Source of the DNA: JABMPO01 sp964539785
GTDB taxonomy: Bacteria > Fidelibacterota > Marinisomatia > Marinisomatales > TCS56
Direction: 5' to 3'
NCBI GenBank assembly: GCA_964539785.1
Contig: CAZIJQ010000019.1
Location: forward strand, 1-42,323
Length of the DNA: 42,323 bases
A program made the translations under genes and the position numbers. Under the pieces are notes generated by a model. The model was not told the origin of the DNA. It did not search any database and saw only the letters and a list, made by a program, of their open reading frames with translations. This document shows positions 7,516-16,610 of this stretch, piece by piece (position 1 is the first letter of the stretch; each line of letters starts with the position of its first letter).

Positions 7516-9768
7516 CTAATGCGGTTCCAGAAAACGTGGTTTCCACACCAGACACAAGGCCGGGACTAGAACCAGGGCGCCAATCAGGCAGCTAAAGATT
7601 GACATCACCACCAGGAAACCAAAGAATTTGATCGGTGGAAATAATGATACTATCAGGGCGCCGAATCCCACCATAACCGACAGTGCATTAAAAGTTATCC
7701 CGCGGCCGGTCGTGGTCAGGGTTTTTAGTACCGCTGCTCGGTATTCCAAACCTTCCTGCCGTTCCCGGCGATAGCGCCACAGAAAGTGGATCGTATAATC
7801 CACCCCGACGCCAATCATAATCGATGATAACATGGCCGTTGCAATATCCAGCCGCACGCCGAAATAACCCATCAAGCCAAACAATAGAATCACAGCCATC
7901 AATATGGGGACTGCAGCGAGAATACCCGCTACAGCACTTCGGAAAAGCAACATCATCATCAATGTAATTATTAGAATGGCTGCTGCCAGAGAAATCATCT
8001 GCCCCCGGACAACAATGTCGGACAACTCGGCCGTTATTAGACTCTGCCCACCTAGTCGACTGACGTCCCGGTCCCCCTCCATCAATTTTTTCACTTCCTT
8101 AATCACCCCTTTTATAGCCGAAGCATCTGGGTTACGCAGCGTTATTATCAGCTGGGCATTCTGATAATCAAAATCGACAATTTGTTCAAAATCATCCGGA
8201 TTGCCGCTCATGTTGTACAATTCAATATATTGTGCTACCGCCTCCCGTGAATCGGGAATCTGGTCGTAGCCAGGTTCGTCCGGATCGTTTAAAGCCCGAC
8301 TCATAGCCTTAATGATAGTAGCAATCGAAGTAATATTGCCAACATCCGACAGCTTTTCCAATTCAGACTCATAATGATCCAATCTGCGCAACAAAGCCGG
8401 GTCCTTAATATCACCGGAGATTAAAACCGCTAAATTCTCCGAACCACCAAAATGGGTGTTAATAAGATCAGCGGTCTGTCGGGTTGCATGATTCGCCGGG
8501 AAAAAATTGATGATATTGGAATCAACTTCTAAGGAAAATATTCCACCGGCAATAGTAATAGTTAAAATAATAGCGCCGCTAACAACGCGGCGAGGATATT
8601 GCGCCACCGCCCGACCGAAAAATAGCAGTCCGCGTTCCAAATGAAAACGCTGCTGCCGTTGGTCGGCCAGGACCGGCCGGGGGCGACGCAAAATTGACAT
8701 TAAAGCAGGCAGGAAAAATAAGCTTAATAACAGTGCATAGGCAATCCCTACGGCGGCGGACACACCAAGTTGTTTGGCTGGCACCATCAAATGGGTTAAT
8801 AAGCATAGAATACCGGCAATTGTAGTCAGTCCGGTAAGTACAATCGGCTTGCTTAGACCAGCGAGAACGGCTTTGACCAATTCTGACTTGGACCATAGTT
8901 TGCACTCGGCATTTAATTCTTGATAACTTGCCACCAAATGAATGCCGTAATCATTGGCAATGGCTATTAGCATCACCGGTAACAGAATTGACAATATGCT
9001 CAATTCCCAACCCAGCCAGACATGAAACCCCATGGCAAACACAATCGACATAATCACAACGCTTAAAGGTAATAATACTCCCCGCAACTGGCGGAAAGTG
9101 ATAAAAAGGCTGATCAGCATTAGACCCAGGGCCAATGGCATCAGCATTCCGAAGTCGCGGGCGATATCCTTTTGCAGAGATAGGCGCGTCTCGGGCATTC
9201 CACCGATTCGAACTTTTTCTTGACCGGGATTTTCAGCAATGATCGATTCTATTTCACCAACTATTGTCTGATCATCCAATCCTTCTTCCAGGGTCAGAAT
9301 TATTGCCGTCATGGTAAAATCGGTAGAGACCACCAATTCATACACCAGATCATTTGAGCGTAGCTTTTGACGCAGCACCTCCTTCTGCTCCGGATTCCTG
9401 GGAAAACGCTTGACGGCAGGATCCACGATCATCATTTCGTCTTCACCGCGGATATCTTTGGAATCGAATAACGACAACACCTGCCCTACACCTTTGATGC
9501 GATTTACGTGGCGCGAGATCAACTGTACCCGCTTCAGAGTGGCCAGATTTAACACATCATCGGTTTCCAGCAAAATGATTACTACATCCGTACCACCAAA
9601 TATTTCTTCGATTGCAGCAGTGTTCACCCGAGCCGGAATATCTTCAGGAATATAGGTTTCGAAATCAGGCTGGATCTGCGCCTGCGGTATTTGTAATCCA
9701 AAGATGAGGGTGATGATAATAAAACCAATAATGATCGGCCAGCGATAACGAATTATTATATCAGCCAT
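7516..9768 (-). CDS. RND/MMPL-superfamily inner-membrane transporter
   Basis: The 750-residue protein has the duplicated RND layout: one N-terminal transmembrane helix, a periplasmic domain (about 35-200), six helices, then a second periplasmic domain (about 410-590) and a closing helix cluster. GxxxDY motifs typical of MMPL/HpnN-type permeases occur in both halves (IAIANDYGIHL and IMIGVGVDYTIHF). Members move lipids, hopanoids or hydrophobic compounds outward using the proton gradient. It lies between the TetR regulator and the LolA-like carrier. With the outer-membrane protein at 10482-11789 it could form a path across the whole envelope. The substrate is not predictable. Confidence 0.88.
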   Translation of the reverse strand: MADIIIRYRWPIIIGFIIITLIFGLQIPQAQIQPDFETYIPEDIPARVNTAAIEEIFGGTDVVIILLETDDVLNLATLKRVQLISRHVNRIKGVGQVLSLFDSKDIRGEDEMMIVDPAVKRFPRNPEQKEVLRQKLRSNDLVYELVVSTDFTMTAIILTLEEGLDDQTIVGEIESIIAENPGQEKVRIGGMPETRLSLQKDIARDFGMLMPLALGLMLISLFITFRQLRGVLLPLSVVIMSIVFAMGFHVWLGWELSILSILLPVMLIAIANDYGIHLVASYQELNAECKLWSKSELVKAVLAGLSKPIVLTGLTTIAGILCLLTHLMVPAKQLGVSAAVGIAYALLLSLFFLPALMSILRRPRPVLADQRQQRFHLERGLLFFGRAVAQYPRRVVSGAIILTITIAGGIFSLEVDSNIINFFPANHATRQTADLINTHFGGSENLAVLISGDIKDPALLRRLDHYESELEKLSDVGNITSIATIIKAMSRALNDPDEPGYDQIPDSREAVAQYIELYNMSGNPDDFEQIVDFDYQNAQLIITLRNPDASAIKGVIKEVKKLMEGDRDVSRLGGQSLITAELSDIVVRGQMISLAAAILIITLMMMLLFRSAVAGILAAVPILMAVILLFGLMGYFGVRLDIATAMLSSIMIGVGVDYTIHFLWRYRRERQEGLEYRAAVLKTLTTTGRGITFNALSVMVGFGALIVSLFPPIKFFGFLVVMSIFSCLIGALVLVPALCLVWKPRFLEPH

Positions 9769-9815
9769 GAAAATAGTCCATCATTTATTATCAGATTATT
9801 GTGTGCTTTTCTTTT

Positions 9816-10448
9816 TCAATTGGTTGAACTTTTTGTGGGGAAAGCTCCGCGCACACCTGTTAAACACATGGCCGCCAGAGTATCGGCATAGCGTTCGAAA
9901 TAAGCATCATTAAATTCGACAGCCACGTCATACTCCAGCATTGCACCAGACATAAAATGGGAAAATATCATCTGGATCAGGGCCGGACCAATAATGCTGA
10001 TTATTTCTTTATCACGGCTGAAATCCAAACCAACCTGACTCAGCAAACGGTTGGCATCGTTGGCAACCTGACGTTGGTTGTGGGCTTTCAATTCAGTCAA
10101 TTCCGGGATTTCATTATTCATCTCGGAAATCCAAACCATGCTTAAATCATGTTCCCGCCGGATTAAATCCACACTACCTTTGAAAAAACGCCGGACATTG
10201 ACTTCGAATGAATCGTTGTCCTTCACGGCCTGTTTAAACATTACCTCAAACAAACTGAAATATTTACTGATAACAGCCTTCAGAATTCCGACTTTACCGC
10301 CAAAATGGTAAGAGATCATCGATATACTGACATCGGCTTCGGCGGCAATTTCCCGCACCCCAACCGTACCGTAAGATTTTCGGGCAAACAATAAAACCGC
10401 TGTATCAAAAATGCGCTGTTTAATAGCATATTGATTTATGTCATTCAT
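9816..10448 (-). CDS. TetR/AcrR-family transcriptional regulator
   Basis: The 210-residue protein has a canonical N-terminal TetR helix-turn-helix: TVGVREIAAEADVSISMISY followed by HFGGKVGIL (about residues 24-52). A variable ligand-binding domain follows, which in this family usually senses a small hydrophobic molecule. It is the second gene of the leftward operon and probably represses it through the palindrome at 11817-11834. The ligand is unknown; fatty acids or acyl-CoA would fit the neighbours but are not shown. Confidence 0.88.
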   Translation of the reverse strand: MNDINQYAIKQRIFDTAVLLFARKSYGTVGVREIAAEADVSISMISYHFGGKVGILKAVISKYFSLFEVMFKQAVKDNDSFEVNVRRFFKGSVDLIRREHDLSMVWISEMNNEIPELTELKAHNQRQVANDANRLLSQVGLDFSRDKEIISIIGPALIQMIFSHFMSGAMLEYDVAVEFNDAYFERYADTLAAMCLTGVRGAFPTKSSTN

Positions 10449-10481
10449 ATAAAATCCCGTGTTACCTGTATCCGGCGATTG

Positions 10482-11789
10482 TTAAAATGATAGTTTCAAT
10501 TCCATAAATGCAGCATTGAAACTATTTTCGATCAAATCGAATGCAGTTTCCTCATCACCCTGATAATAATTTGCACCAACAATCAATTTAATGGCGTCCG
10601 CCGGCGAGTATGAAATCTTGGGTATCAGCATATATTCGTCCGTTGTGAGGTCGTACATACTAAATAATTCCAGATTCAGGGTTTCATAGAACAGGGTAAT
10701 TGCCGGCCGGAAAGTTAGGGCGTGGCGGGCCGAATGGGTTTGATTGGAAAACAGCCGATTGTAATTTTCTAAATAATTACCGGGATACACATCTTCATAA
10801 CCCACAACATAACGTCCAATGTACTGGGTAATCAGACTGAAATCACCCCAACTACGATCAATACCAGTCACAAAATACTGATCGGAAAAGGGAATGTAAT
10901 AATTGGGATAAACATTATGTTCTTTATCCGGGACACGATACACCGCCTCACCGCGCAAACCCCAAGAACCGACGGCGGTGGAAAAATCGAGTCCGTATAC
11001 CTGCTGGCGGTAGGCTTTTGAAGCAAGGATAATTGTCGAACCAGACGACTCCGGATTAACACAGATGATTCCCGTCATCGGACTATAGCCGTTAACATAA
11101 GAAATAGAGCCATCAAATGTCGGAAATTCCAGTGATAACCTTCCCGCCCAAAGACTGTTTTTCAATCGTGCATCGGGATATTCTCCGGCACCAATTGCTA
11201 TGTAGTCTGGTAGGTCGGCCATTTCAAAGGCCAGCACGGTGGGCGAATATCGGGGCACCCAAATTCCTTCCAGACGCCAGGCCGGCGCCAGATTCAAATG
11301 GGTTCGCAACAGAAAATTTGCTCCATAGATATCATCGGGATCCGGTGATCGAACAGTGGGATCCTGGGGTGTGATGTTATTGGTAGGATTGAATCCATCA
11401 GCCCGACCCCACATAACGATTTGTTTTCCCAGCCTGAAGTCGAATTTCCACCAGTAGGCATTTACATAGACCTCGCTTATATCAAATTCGGCGATCTCAT
11501 TGCCATACTCATGCCCACTGCGAAAACGCAGCTCGGTAAATATGTCACCCCAATCACCCTGTTCAGCCTGCAAAATCAGGCAGGTTTCAGCATAGCCGCT
11601 TTGAAGCTGGTATTCTTTTTGATTAACCGTTTCATTGATATATACGATACTGCGCACGAAACCGGTGATATCCAGTCCTCCGGTTTTTTCGTTACCTTTT
11701 TTGGTATTAGTGGCAGATTCAAATAAACCTTGCGCCCCCAAACCGGCTATCAGGAAAACCGGCAGTAAAATCTTAACTATTTTTATCAT
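10482..11789 (-). CDS. Outer-membrane beta-barrel protein (porin/DUF1302-like)
   Basis: The 435-residue protein begins with a signal peptide (KILLPVFLIAGLGAQG). It then shows many alternating amphipathic strands and ends in an aromatic/Phe residue (FMELKLSF), as outer-membrane barrels do. The block RLGKQIVMWGRADGFNP followed by a short acidic DPDD loop resembles DUF1302-type or alginate-export-like barrels, often encoded with RND permeases. It is the first gene of the TetR operon, which supports a role as the outer-membrane exit or entry channel. Barrel assignment is good; the exact family is uncertain. Confidence 0.72.
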   Translation of the reverse strand: MIKIVKILLPVFLIAGLGAQGLFESATNTKKGNEKTGGLDITGFVRSIVYINETVNQKEYQLQSGYAETCLILQAEQGDWGDIFTELRFRSGHEYGNEIAEFDISEVYVNAYWWKFDFRLGKQIVMWGRADGFNPTNNITPQDPTVRSPDPDDIYGANFLLRTHLNLAPAWRLEGIWVPRYSPTVLAFEMADLPDYIAIGAGEYPDARLKNSLWAGRLSLEFPTFDGSISYVNGYSPMTGIICVNPESSGSTIILASKAYRQQVYGLDFSTAVGSWGLRGEAVYRVPDKEHNVYPNYYIPFSDQYFVTGIDRSWGDFSLITQYIGRYVVGYEDVYPGNYLENYNRLFSNQTHSARHALTFRPAITLFYETLNLELFSMYDLTTDEYMLIPKISYSPADAIKLIVGANYYQGDEETAFDLIENSFNAAFMELKLSF

Positions 11790-11816
11790 TAGATTGCCAT
11801 TATTAAAAATTCTTAG

Positions 11817-11834
11817 TTCGAACGTTCGTTCGAA
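11817..11834. promoter_or_regulatory. Probable TetR operator palindrome
   Basis: TTCGAACGTTCGTTCGAA is an 18-bp dyad with two perfect 8-bp arms around a central TT. It lies 28 bases upstream of the first gene of the TetR operon. On the minus strand it is directly after TATA-rich -10-like sequence, where a bound repressor would block transcription. Size and shape are typical of TetR-family operators. Confidence 0.7.
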
Positions 11835-11838
11835 TATA

Positions 11839-11964
11839 CTATATTTTTTCTCCTCCAGAAATACTTATCGGGTAATCCTTCAGAAAACGGATGATATCCT
11901 CACCAGCGACGACATCCATTCTGGCCAATTCCATAGTTAACAGAATGGGTGATTTATAAAACAT
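11839..11964 (-). CDS. Possible 41-residue small protein
   Basis: An ATG-to-TAG frame encodes 41 residues beginning MFYKSPILLTMELARMDVV and ending SISGGEKI. It runs in the same direction as the TetR operon and stops 50 bases before its first gene, just outside the palindrome. Composition looks protein-like (regular hydrophobic and charged spacing), but the ribosome site is weak and I recognise no family. It may be a small gene, a fragment of a lost gene, or chance. Confidence 0.3.
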   Translation of the reverse strand: MFYKSPILLTMELARMDVVAGEDIIRFLKDYPISISGGEKI

Positions 11965-11996
11965 TGCTTATATTTGATCAATAATTAGAGTGATTC

Positions 11997-13649
11997 ATGA
12001 GTAATTCCAAATCAGTTAATAAAATCAAAATTGCCGAATGGAGCAATCTACAGGATCGCCAACCAACTTACGCTTTAGTTGCCAATGTGGATCTGGTTAT
12101 TATCCGTTACGATAATCAAATTTCAGTTTTTTATGGCCGCTGTCATCATCGTGGCGCTTTATTAGCTGACGGCTATATCGATGGGAACAACTTGATTTGC
12201 GGTGTACATTTCTGGGACTATCGCTATGATACTGGAATCAGCGAATATAATAATGCTGAAGCTCTGGCCCGTTTTTCGGCCTGGATCGATAAAACCGCCA
12301 ATGCTGTATTCGTAGATGAAAATGAAATCGCAGCCTGGGAAAAAGCCAATCCCCAACCCTATCAACGGGACGAATATCAGGGGCTGTACGCCGACATCCA
12401 TGGTACCAAGGCAGAACCTTATAACAATCATATTATTGAACTGGCAAAAAACGGTTTGAAGAACGTCGGCCACCATGGTCCCGCATCCGCAATGGGAGTG
12501 CCATTGACAAAATTACCGCGCTGGAGCGATATCCAAATTGTCACCGGTCAGTTGGCTACAAAACCATTGTTGGATGATGCCTCAGTAAATGCCAAACTGG
12601 TAATTGGTCCACGTGCGAATCAACCATTAGAATTGAACATACCTATTTTTGTTAGCGTCATGAGTTTTGGCGCTCTCAGCGAGGAGGCCAAAATAGCTCT
12701 AGCCAAAGGCGCTGAATTGGCCGGTACGGGAATTTGTTCTGGCGAAGGAGGAATGTTACCGGAAGAACAGGAAGCCAGTTCCCATTATTTTTATGAGTTG
12801 GCTTCCGGCAAATTTGGCTGGGATATTGAAAAAGTGAAACGCTGTCAGGCATTCCACTTCAAAGGCGGGCAAGGCGCCAAAACCGGCACCGGTGGACACT
12901 TGCCCGGCAGTAAAGTCACCGAAAAAATTGCCACTGTCCGCGAATTGAAGACCGGTGAAGCAGCCATCAGTCCGGCCGCGTTTCCCGATTTCTCCACTCC
13001 CGAGGATTTTCGCCGGGTCGCCGAGCATGTCCGGGAAGTTACCGGCGGGATTCCCATAGGCTTTAAAATCTCTGCCCAGCACATCGAAAGCGATATTGAT
13101 TTCGCATTGAAGGCCACCGCCGATTATATAATTCTGGATGGCCGAGGTGGTGGTACCGGGGCGGCACCGGACCTGTTCAAAAACAATATTTCGGTACCCA
13201 CAATCCCGGCTCTGGCACGAGCCCGTCGCTATCTGGACTCAGTCGGAGCAAATGACATCACCCTGATCATCACCGGCGGACTGCGTACTGAAACCGATTT
13301 CGTGAAAGCCCTAGCTCTGGGCGCGGATGGAATCGCCATTGCCAACTCCGCCATTCAGGCCATTGGCTGTCTCGGCATGCGTGCCTGTAACACCAATAAT
13401 TGCCCGGTAGGTATTGCCACCCAGCAACCGCACCTGCGGGCACGGATTAAAATTGAAAAATCAGCCCAGCGATTGAAAAATTATCTTTCAGCTACTACCG
13501 AATTAATGAAAGTAATGGCCCGAGCTTGCGGTCATTCCGACTTAAACAATTTTAGTATCAGTGATCTTACTACCTTCAAGCCGGAAATGGCTCAATTGTC
13601 CGGAATCCGGTTTGGCGGTGTTGATTCACTACCAAAACCAAACAGATAG
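11997..13649 (+). CDS. Rieske [2Fe-2S] domain fused to glutamate synthase (GltB-type) FMN domain
   Basis: The 550-residue protein has two parts. Residues about 10-105 form a Rieske domain with CxH (Cys49, His51) and CxxH (Cys68, His71) ligands. From about 150 it is the FMN-binding TIM-barrel of glutamate synthase, with SVMSFGALSEEAK, GEGGMLPEEQ and KGGQGAKTGTGG. It also has a Cys458-x5-Cys464-x4-Cys469 cluster in CLGMRACNTNNCPVG that matches the 3Fe-4S ligands of GltB. There is no N-terminal glutaminase domain and no GltD flavoprotein nearby. The Rieske domain probably feeds electrons to the FMN/3Fe-4S centre. Whether it makes glutamate from 2-oxoglutarate is unknown. Confidence 0.88.
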   Translation: MSNSKSVNKIKIAEWSNLQDRQPTYALVANVDLVIIRYDNQISVFYGRCHHRGALLADGYIDGNNLICGVHFWDYRYDTGISEYNNAEALARFSAWIDKTANAVFVDENEIAAWEKANPQPYQRDEYQGLYADIHGTKAEPYNNHIIELAKNGLKNVGHHGPASAMGVPLTKLPRWSDIQIVTGQLATKPLLDDASVNAKLVIGPRANQPLELNIPIFVSVMSFGALSEEAKIALAKGAELAGTGICSGEGGMLPEEQEASSHYFYELASGKFGWDIEKVKRCQAFHFKGGQGAKTGTGGHLPGSKVTEKIATVRELKTGEAAISPAAFPDFSTPEDFRRVAEHVREVTGGIPIGFKISAQHIESDIDFALKATADYIILDGRGGGTGAAPDLFKNNISVPTIPALARARRYLDSVGANDITLIITGGLRTETDFVKALALGADGIAIANSAIQAIGCLGMRACNTNNCPVGIATQQPHLRARIKIEKSAQRLKNYLSATTELMKVMARACGHSDLNNFSISDLTTFKPEMAQLSGIRFGGVDSLPKPNR

Positions 13650-13748
13650 ACTCATCTTGATTACATAGATAGGAATATATATCTACCATATTGCAATATA
13701 TATTTGTCATTATGAATATTATATCTTACATTCTCATGGCAATAAATT

Positions 13749-13946
13749 ATGAATACCAAACTAAAACTGGCACGAATTGAAAAAAATCTATCTCAACAGG
13801 AGCTGGCGGAATTGGTTCAGGCTTCTCGTCAGACTATCGGTCTGATTGAAAAAGGTCATTATAATCCCAGTCTGGCATTATGTCGCAAAATCGCCCAATC
13901 ATTAGACAAAACTCTGGATCAACTTTTCTGGGAGGATCAAGAATGA
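13749..13946 (+). CDS. Small XRE-family transcriptional regulator
   Basis: This 65-residue protein is almost entirely a Cro/CI-type helix-turn-helix: LARIEKNLSQQELAELVQAS then RQTIGLIEKGHYNPSLALC. It belongs to the compact YozG-like group that usually precedes a membrane protein or ABC transporter gene. Its TGA overlaps the ATG of the next gene. The AT-rich 99-bp gap upstream contains a TAGATA/TATCTA dyad (13666-13671 and 1380-13685 region) that could be its operator. It probably controls its own operon. Confidence 0.9.
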   Translation: MNTKLKLARIEKNLSQQELAELVQASRQTIGLIEKGHYNPSLALCRKIAQSLDKTLDQLFWEDQE

Positions 13947-14374
13947 CTAAACCACCCTTCCCCATGGACGAGCGCACCCGTATAATAATAATGCGGGTTT
14001 GTACAATTATGTATGTGCTAACGCTAATGGCACTGCTAATTGACATTCTATTCCGTCAATTCGTACTGGGTCAATCCTCTGATAATTTTAATGATATCGC
14101 AATGATCTACACTTTTAATGTTATTATCTTGATTGGTGCTATTCTATATTTTGGCGGTGTTCCATTTTTGAAAATTCGACTGAAACCCATTCTAACTCTT
14201 TTTATTGCGATGGCAGTTGCCGGTACAGTTTTCACAATAATCAAATACCGGCTCACCGACCCACTTAGTATTATTAACAAATTTGGAATAATAATCGCCA
14301 TTATCACAATATTTTTTCTGATTTGGATCACTGCTGCATTTTTCGGCAAACGTAAAATGGACAAAAAATTATAA
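13943..14374 (+). CDS. Small four-helix integral membrane protein
   Basis: The 143-residue protein has four clear hydrophobic segments (about residues 15-37, 53-70, 79-98 and 110-132) and a basic C-terminus (FFGKRKMDKKL). The start at 13943 overlaps the XRE stop as ATGA and has a GGAGG ribosome site eight bases upstream. A longer in-frame start at 13880 would lie inside the XRE gene and is less likely. Similar proteins occur beside small XRE regulators, but no function is established. I do not recognise a catalytic motif. Confidence 0.8.
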   Translation: MTKPPFPMDERTRIIIMRVCTIMYVLTLMALLIDILFRQFVLGQSSDNFNDIAMIYTFNVIILIGAILYFGGVPFLKIRLKPILTLFIAMAVAGTVFTIIKYRLTDPLSIINKFGIIIAIITIFFLIWITAAFFGKRKMDKKL

Positions 14375-14392
14375 TAATTATCAGGATTTTAA

Positions 14393-15304
14393 ATGAACAC
14401 CGTTGAAATTGACAGTATAACTAAAACCTTCGGCAATGTTACTGCCGTCGATCAATTATCATTGAACGTCCCCAGTGGCAGCATCTATGGTTTTATCGGT
14501 CCCAACGGATCGGGGAAGACCACTACCCTGCGGATGATCATGAATATTTTTTATCCCGACCAAGGAACGATCCGCGTTTTTGAAGAAAATGTATTAGGTG
14601 CCTCATCGGACCGGATTGCTTATTTGCCTGAAGAGCGTGGTCTATATAAGACAATGAAAGTGCGGGAAGTCCTCCGATTTTACGGCGATTTAAAAAACGG
14701 GAAAAATGTAGCGAGTGAAGTCGATCGCTGGCTGGAAAAGCTGGACTTAACTGACTGGGCTGATAAAAAAGTCCAGACCCTGTCTAAAGGCATGAGCCAG
14801 AAGGTTCAATTCATTGCCACAGTGGTGTCCAAGCCGGAACTAATGATACTGGACGAACCTTTCAGTGGCCTCGACCCGGTTAACATGGATGTCTTGAAAG
14901 ATGCTATCTTGGAATTACAGACCCAGGGTACGACAGTAATTTTCAGCACTCACGACATGGCGGTTGCTGAAAAAATGTGCGATTTCATTTTCATGATTTA
15001 CCAGGGCCGGAAAGTGCTGGATGGGACTCTCAGCAGTATCCAGAAAAAATACGGCAGCGATACAATCCGCATCCGCACTGAGGATGGGAAACAGGCTATA
15101 AACGACCTGCCGGGGGTGGAAAAAATCAATGATTTCGGCCGCTTACAGGAACTGCGGATAGCCAAAGGAACTGATTCTCAGGAAGTACTGGCGGCAATAA
15201 TGAAACGAACCCGCATCGAGAAATTTGAGACAATTCAACCGTCTTTAAACGATATTTTCATCCGCATTGCCGGCCCCGAAGCCCAGGAGGCCAATCATGC
15301 TTAA
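14393..15304 (+). CDS. ABC transporter ATP-binding protein (NatA-like)
   Basis: The 303-residue ATPase has Walker A GPNGSGKTT (Gly36-Thr44), signature LSKGMSQKVQ, Walker B LMILDEP and the H-loop STHD. A C-terminal extension of about 80 residues (TIRIRTEDGK onward, DIFIRIAG end) is typical of the NatA/YhaQ-type exporters. It pairs with the permease that overlaps its 3' end by eight bases. Likely substrates are sodium, antibiotics or peptides, but none is indicated by the sequence. Confidence 0.92.
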   Translation: MNTVEIDSITKTFGNVTAVDQLSLNVPSGSIYGFIGPNGSGKTTTLRMIMNIFYPDQGTIRVFEENVLGASSDRIAYLPEERGLYKTMKVREVLRFYGDLKNGKNVASEVDRWLEKLDLTDWADKKVQTLSKGMSQKVQFIATVVSKPELMILDEPFSGLDPVNMDVLKDAILELQTQGTTVIFSTHDMAVAEKMCDFIFMIYQGRKVLDGTLSSIQKKYGSDTIRIRTEDGKQAINDLPGVEKINDFGRLQELRIAKGTDSQEVLAAIMKRTRIEKFETIQPSLNDIFIRIAGPEAQEANHA

Positions 15305-16610
15305 GACATTAAAGATCGCCCTCCGCGAATACAAGGCTACCGTAAAAACCAAAGGGTTCATCATCGGACTGATAATTGCGCCAATTTTCATGAGCGGTAG
15401 CGTAATTGGCATCGCTCTGCTAAAAGACCAAGTCGATATAACCGACAAAAAAGTTGTCATTCTGGATAAATCCGGAATCATGGCTGATTACTTAATTCAA
15501 CTAGCGGAAGAACGTAACGAACAAGAAGTATACGAGCCGGAAACTGAAAAAAAAATAAAGCCAGCCTACCTGCTGGAAGAGATTACACCAAATCTGGATG
15601 ATCCCAATGCTCAGCGGCTGGAATTATCAAATCGAATCCGAGCCAAAGAAATTTATGCTTTCATGGAGATTGGTTCCGACATTGCCCACCCTAAACCGGA
15701 TCGTTCCACTTCCCGGATCACATTCCATGGTGAAAATTCGGCAATGGATGATCTCCGGAGCTGGTTACGCCAGCCCGTGAATGACCGGTTGCGGCACTTT
15801 CGACTGGAAGAGGCCGGTATTGGTGAAGCGGAAGTACAGGACCTTTTCTACTGGATATCGGTGGAAGGTATGGGGCTGGTAACGACGGATGAGAGTGGTG
15901 AAATAAAAGATGCGGAACGAACCAGCGAACTGGAGGCGCTGATTGCCCCGCTGATCATGATGATGTTGATGTTTTTGATGACAATGATGGGGGCAATGCC
16001 GCTTCTGAATTCGGTTATGGAAGAAAAAACCCAACGCATCGCAGAAGTTATCTTGGGATCAGTACGGCCGTTTCAATTCATGATGGGAAAGGTTGTGGGC
16101 GGTTTGGGTGTGGCTCTGACTGTGGCCCTGGTATACCTGACAATGGGTGTATTCGCTGTCAGTAAATATGGGGTGGAAGACAAAATTCCCCTGGATGTGC
16201 TGCCTTGGTTTTTAGTATTTCTGATTTTGCTCATTACCATGATGGGATCTATTATGGCTGCCATCGGCTCGGCCTGTAACGATGCCAAGGATGCTCAGAA
16301 TCTGTCTTTCCCGGCCATGCTGCCGAACATGATTCCAATGTTCATCATGTTTCCCATATTGAAAGAACCCCTGAGCACATTTGCCACCTGGGTAAGCCTG
16401 ATACCACCCTTTACTCCCATGTTGATGGTCCTGCGCATGAGTACACCGGTGGCAATTCCCGCCTGGCAGCCCTGGGTTGGGGTTATCGGAGTAATAATAT
16501 TTACTATTTTTATAGTGTGGGCCGGTGGACGAATCTTTCGAGTTGGAATCCTTCTGCAAGGTACGCCAGCCAAACTTGGTAATATAGTGCGTTGGATTGC
16601 CCGGGGATAA
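15297..16610 (+). CDS. ABC transporter permease (NatB/ABC-2 type)
   Basis: The 437-residue protein follows the ABC-2 layout: one N-terminal helix (FIIGLIIAPIFMSGSVIGIA), a large extracytoplasmic domain (about 45-215), and five or six helices from about 220 to the end. The NSVMEEKTQRIAEVILGSVRP amphipathic segment is diagnostic of NatB-like permeases. The start at 15297 has a perfect AGGAGG ribosome site and overlaps the ATPase gene by eight bases; an upstream in-frame start at 15267 is not needed. It exports an unknown substrate together with the preceding ATPase. Confidence 0.9.
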   Translation: MLKTLKIALREYKATVKTKGFIIGLIIAPIFMSGSVIGIALLKDQVDITDKKVVILDKSGIMADYLIQLAEERNEQEVYEPETEKKIKPAYLLEEITPNLDDPNAQRLELSNRIRAKEIYAFMEIGSDIAHPKPDRSTSRITFHGENSAMDDLRSWLRQPVNDRLRHFRLEEAGIGEAEVQDLFYWISVEGMGLVTTDESGEIKDAERTSELEALIAPLIMMMLMFLMTMMGAMPLLNSVMEEKTQRIAEVILGSVRPFQFMMGKVVGGLGVALTVALVYLTMGVFAVSKYGVEDKIPLDVLPWFLVFLILLITMMGSIMAAIGSACNDAKDAQNLSFPAMLPNMIPMFIMFPILKEPLSTFATWVSLIPPFTPMLMVLRMSTPVAIPAWQPWVGVIGVIIFTIFIVWAGGRIFRVGILLQGTPAKLGNIVRWIARG

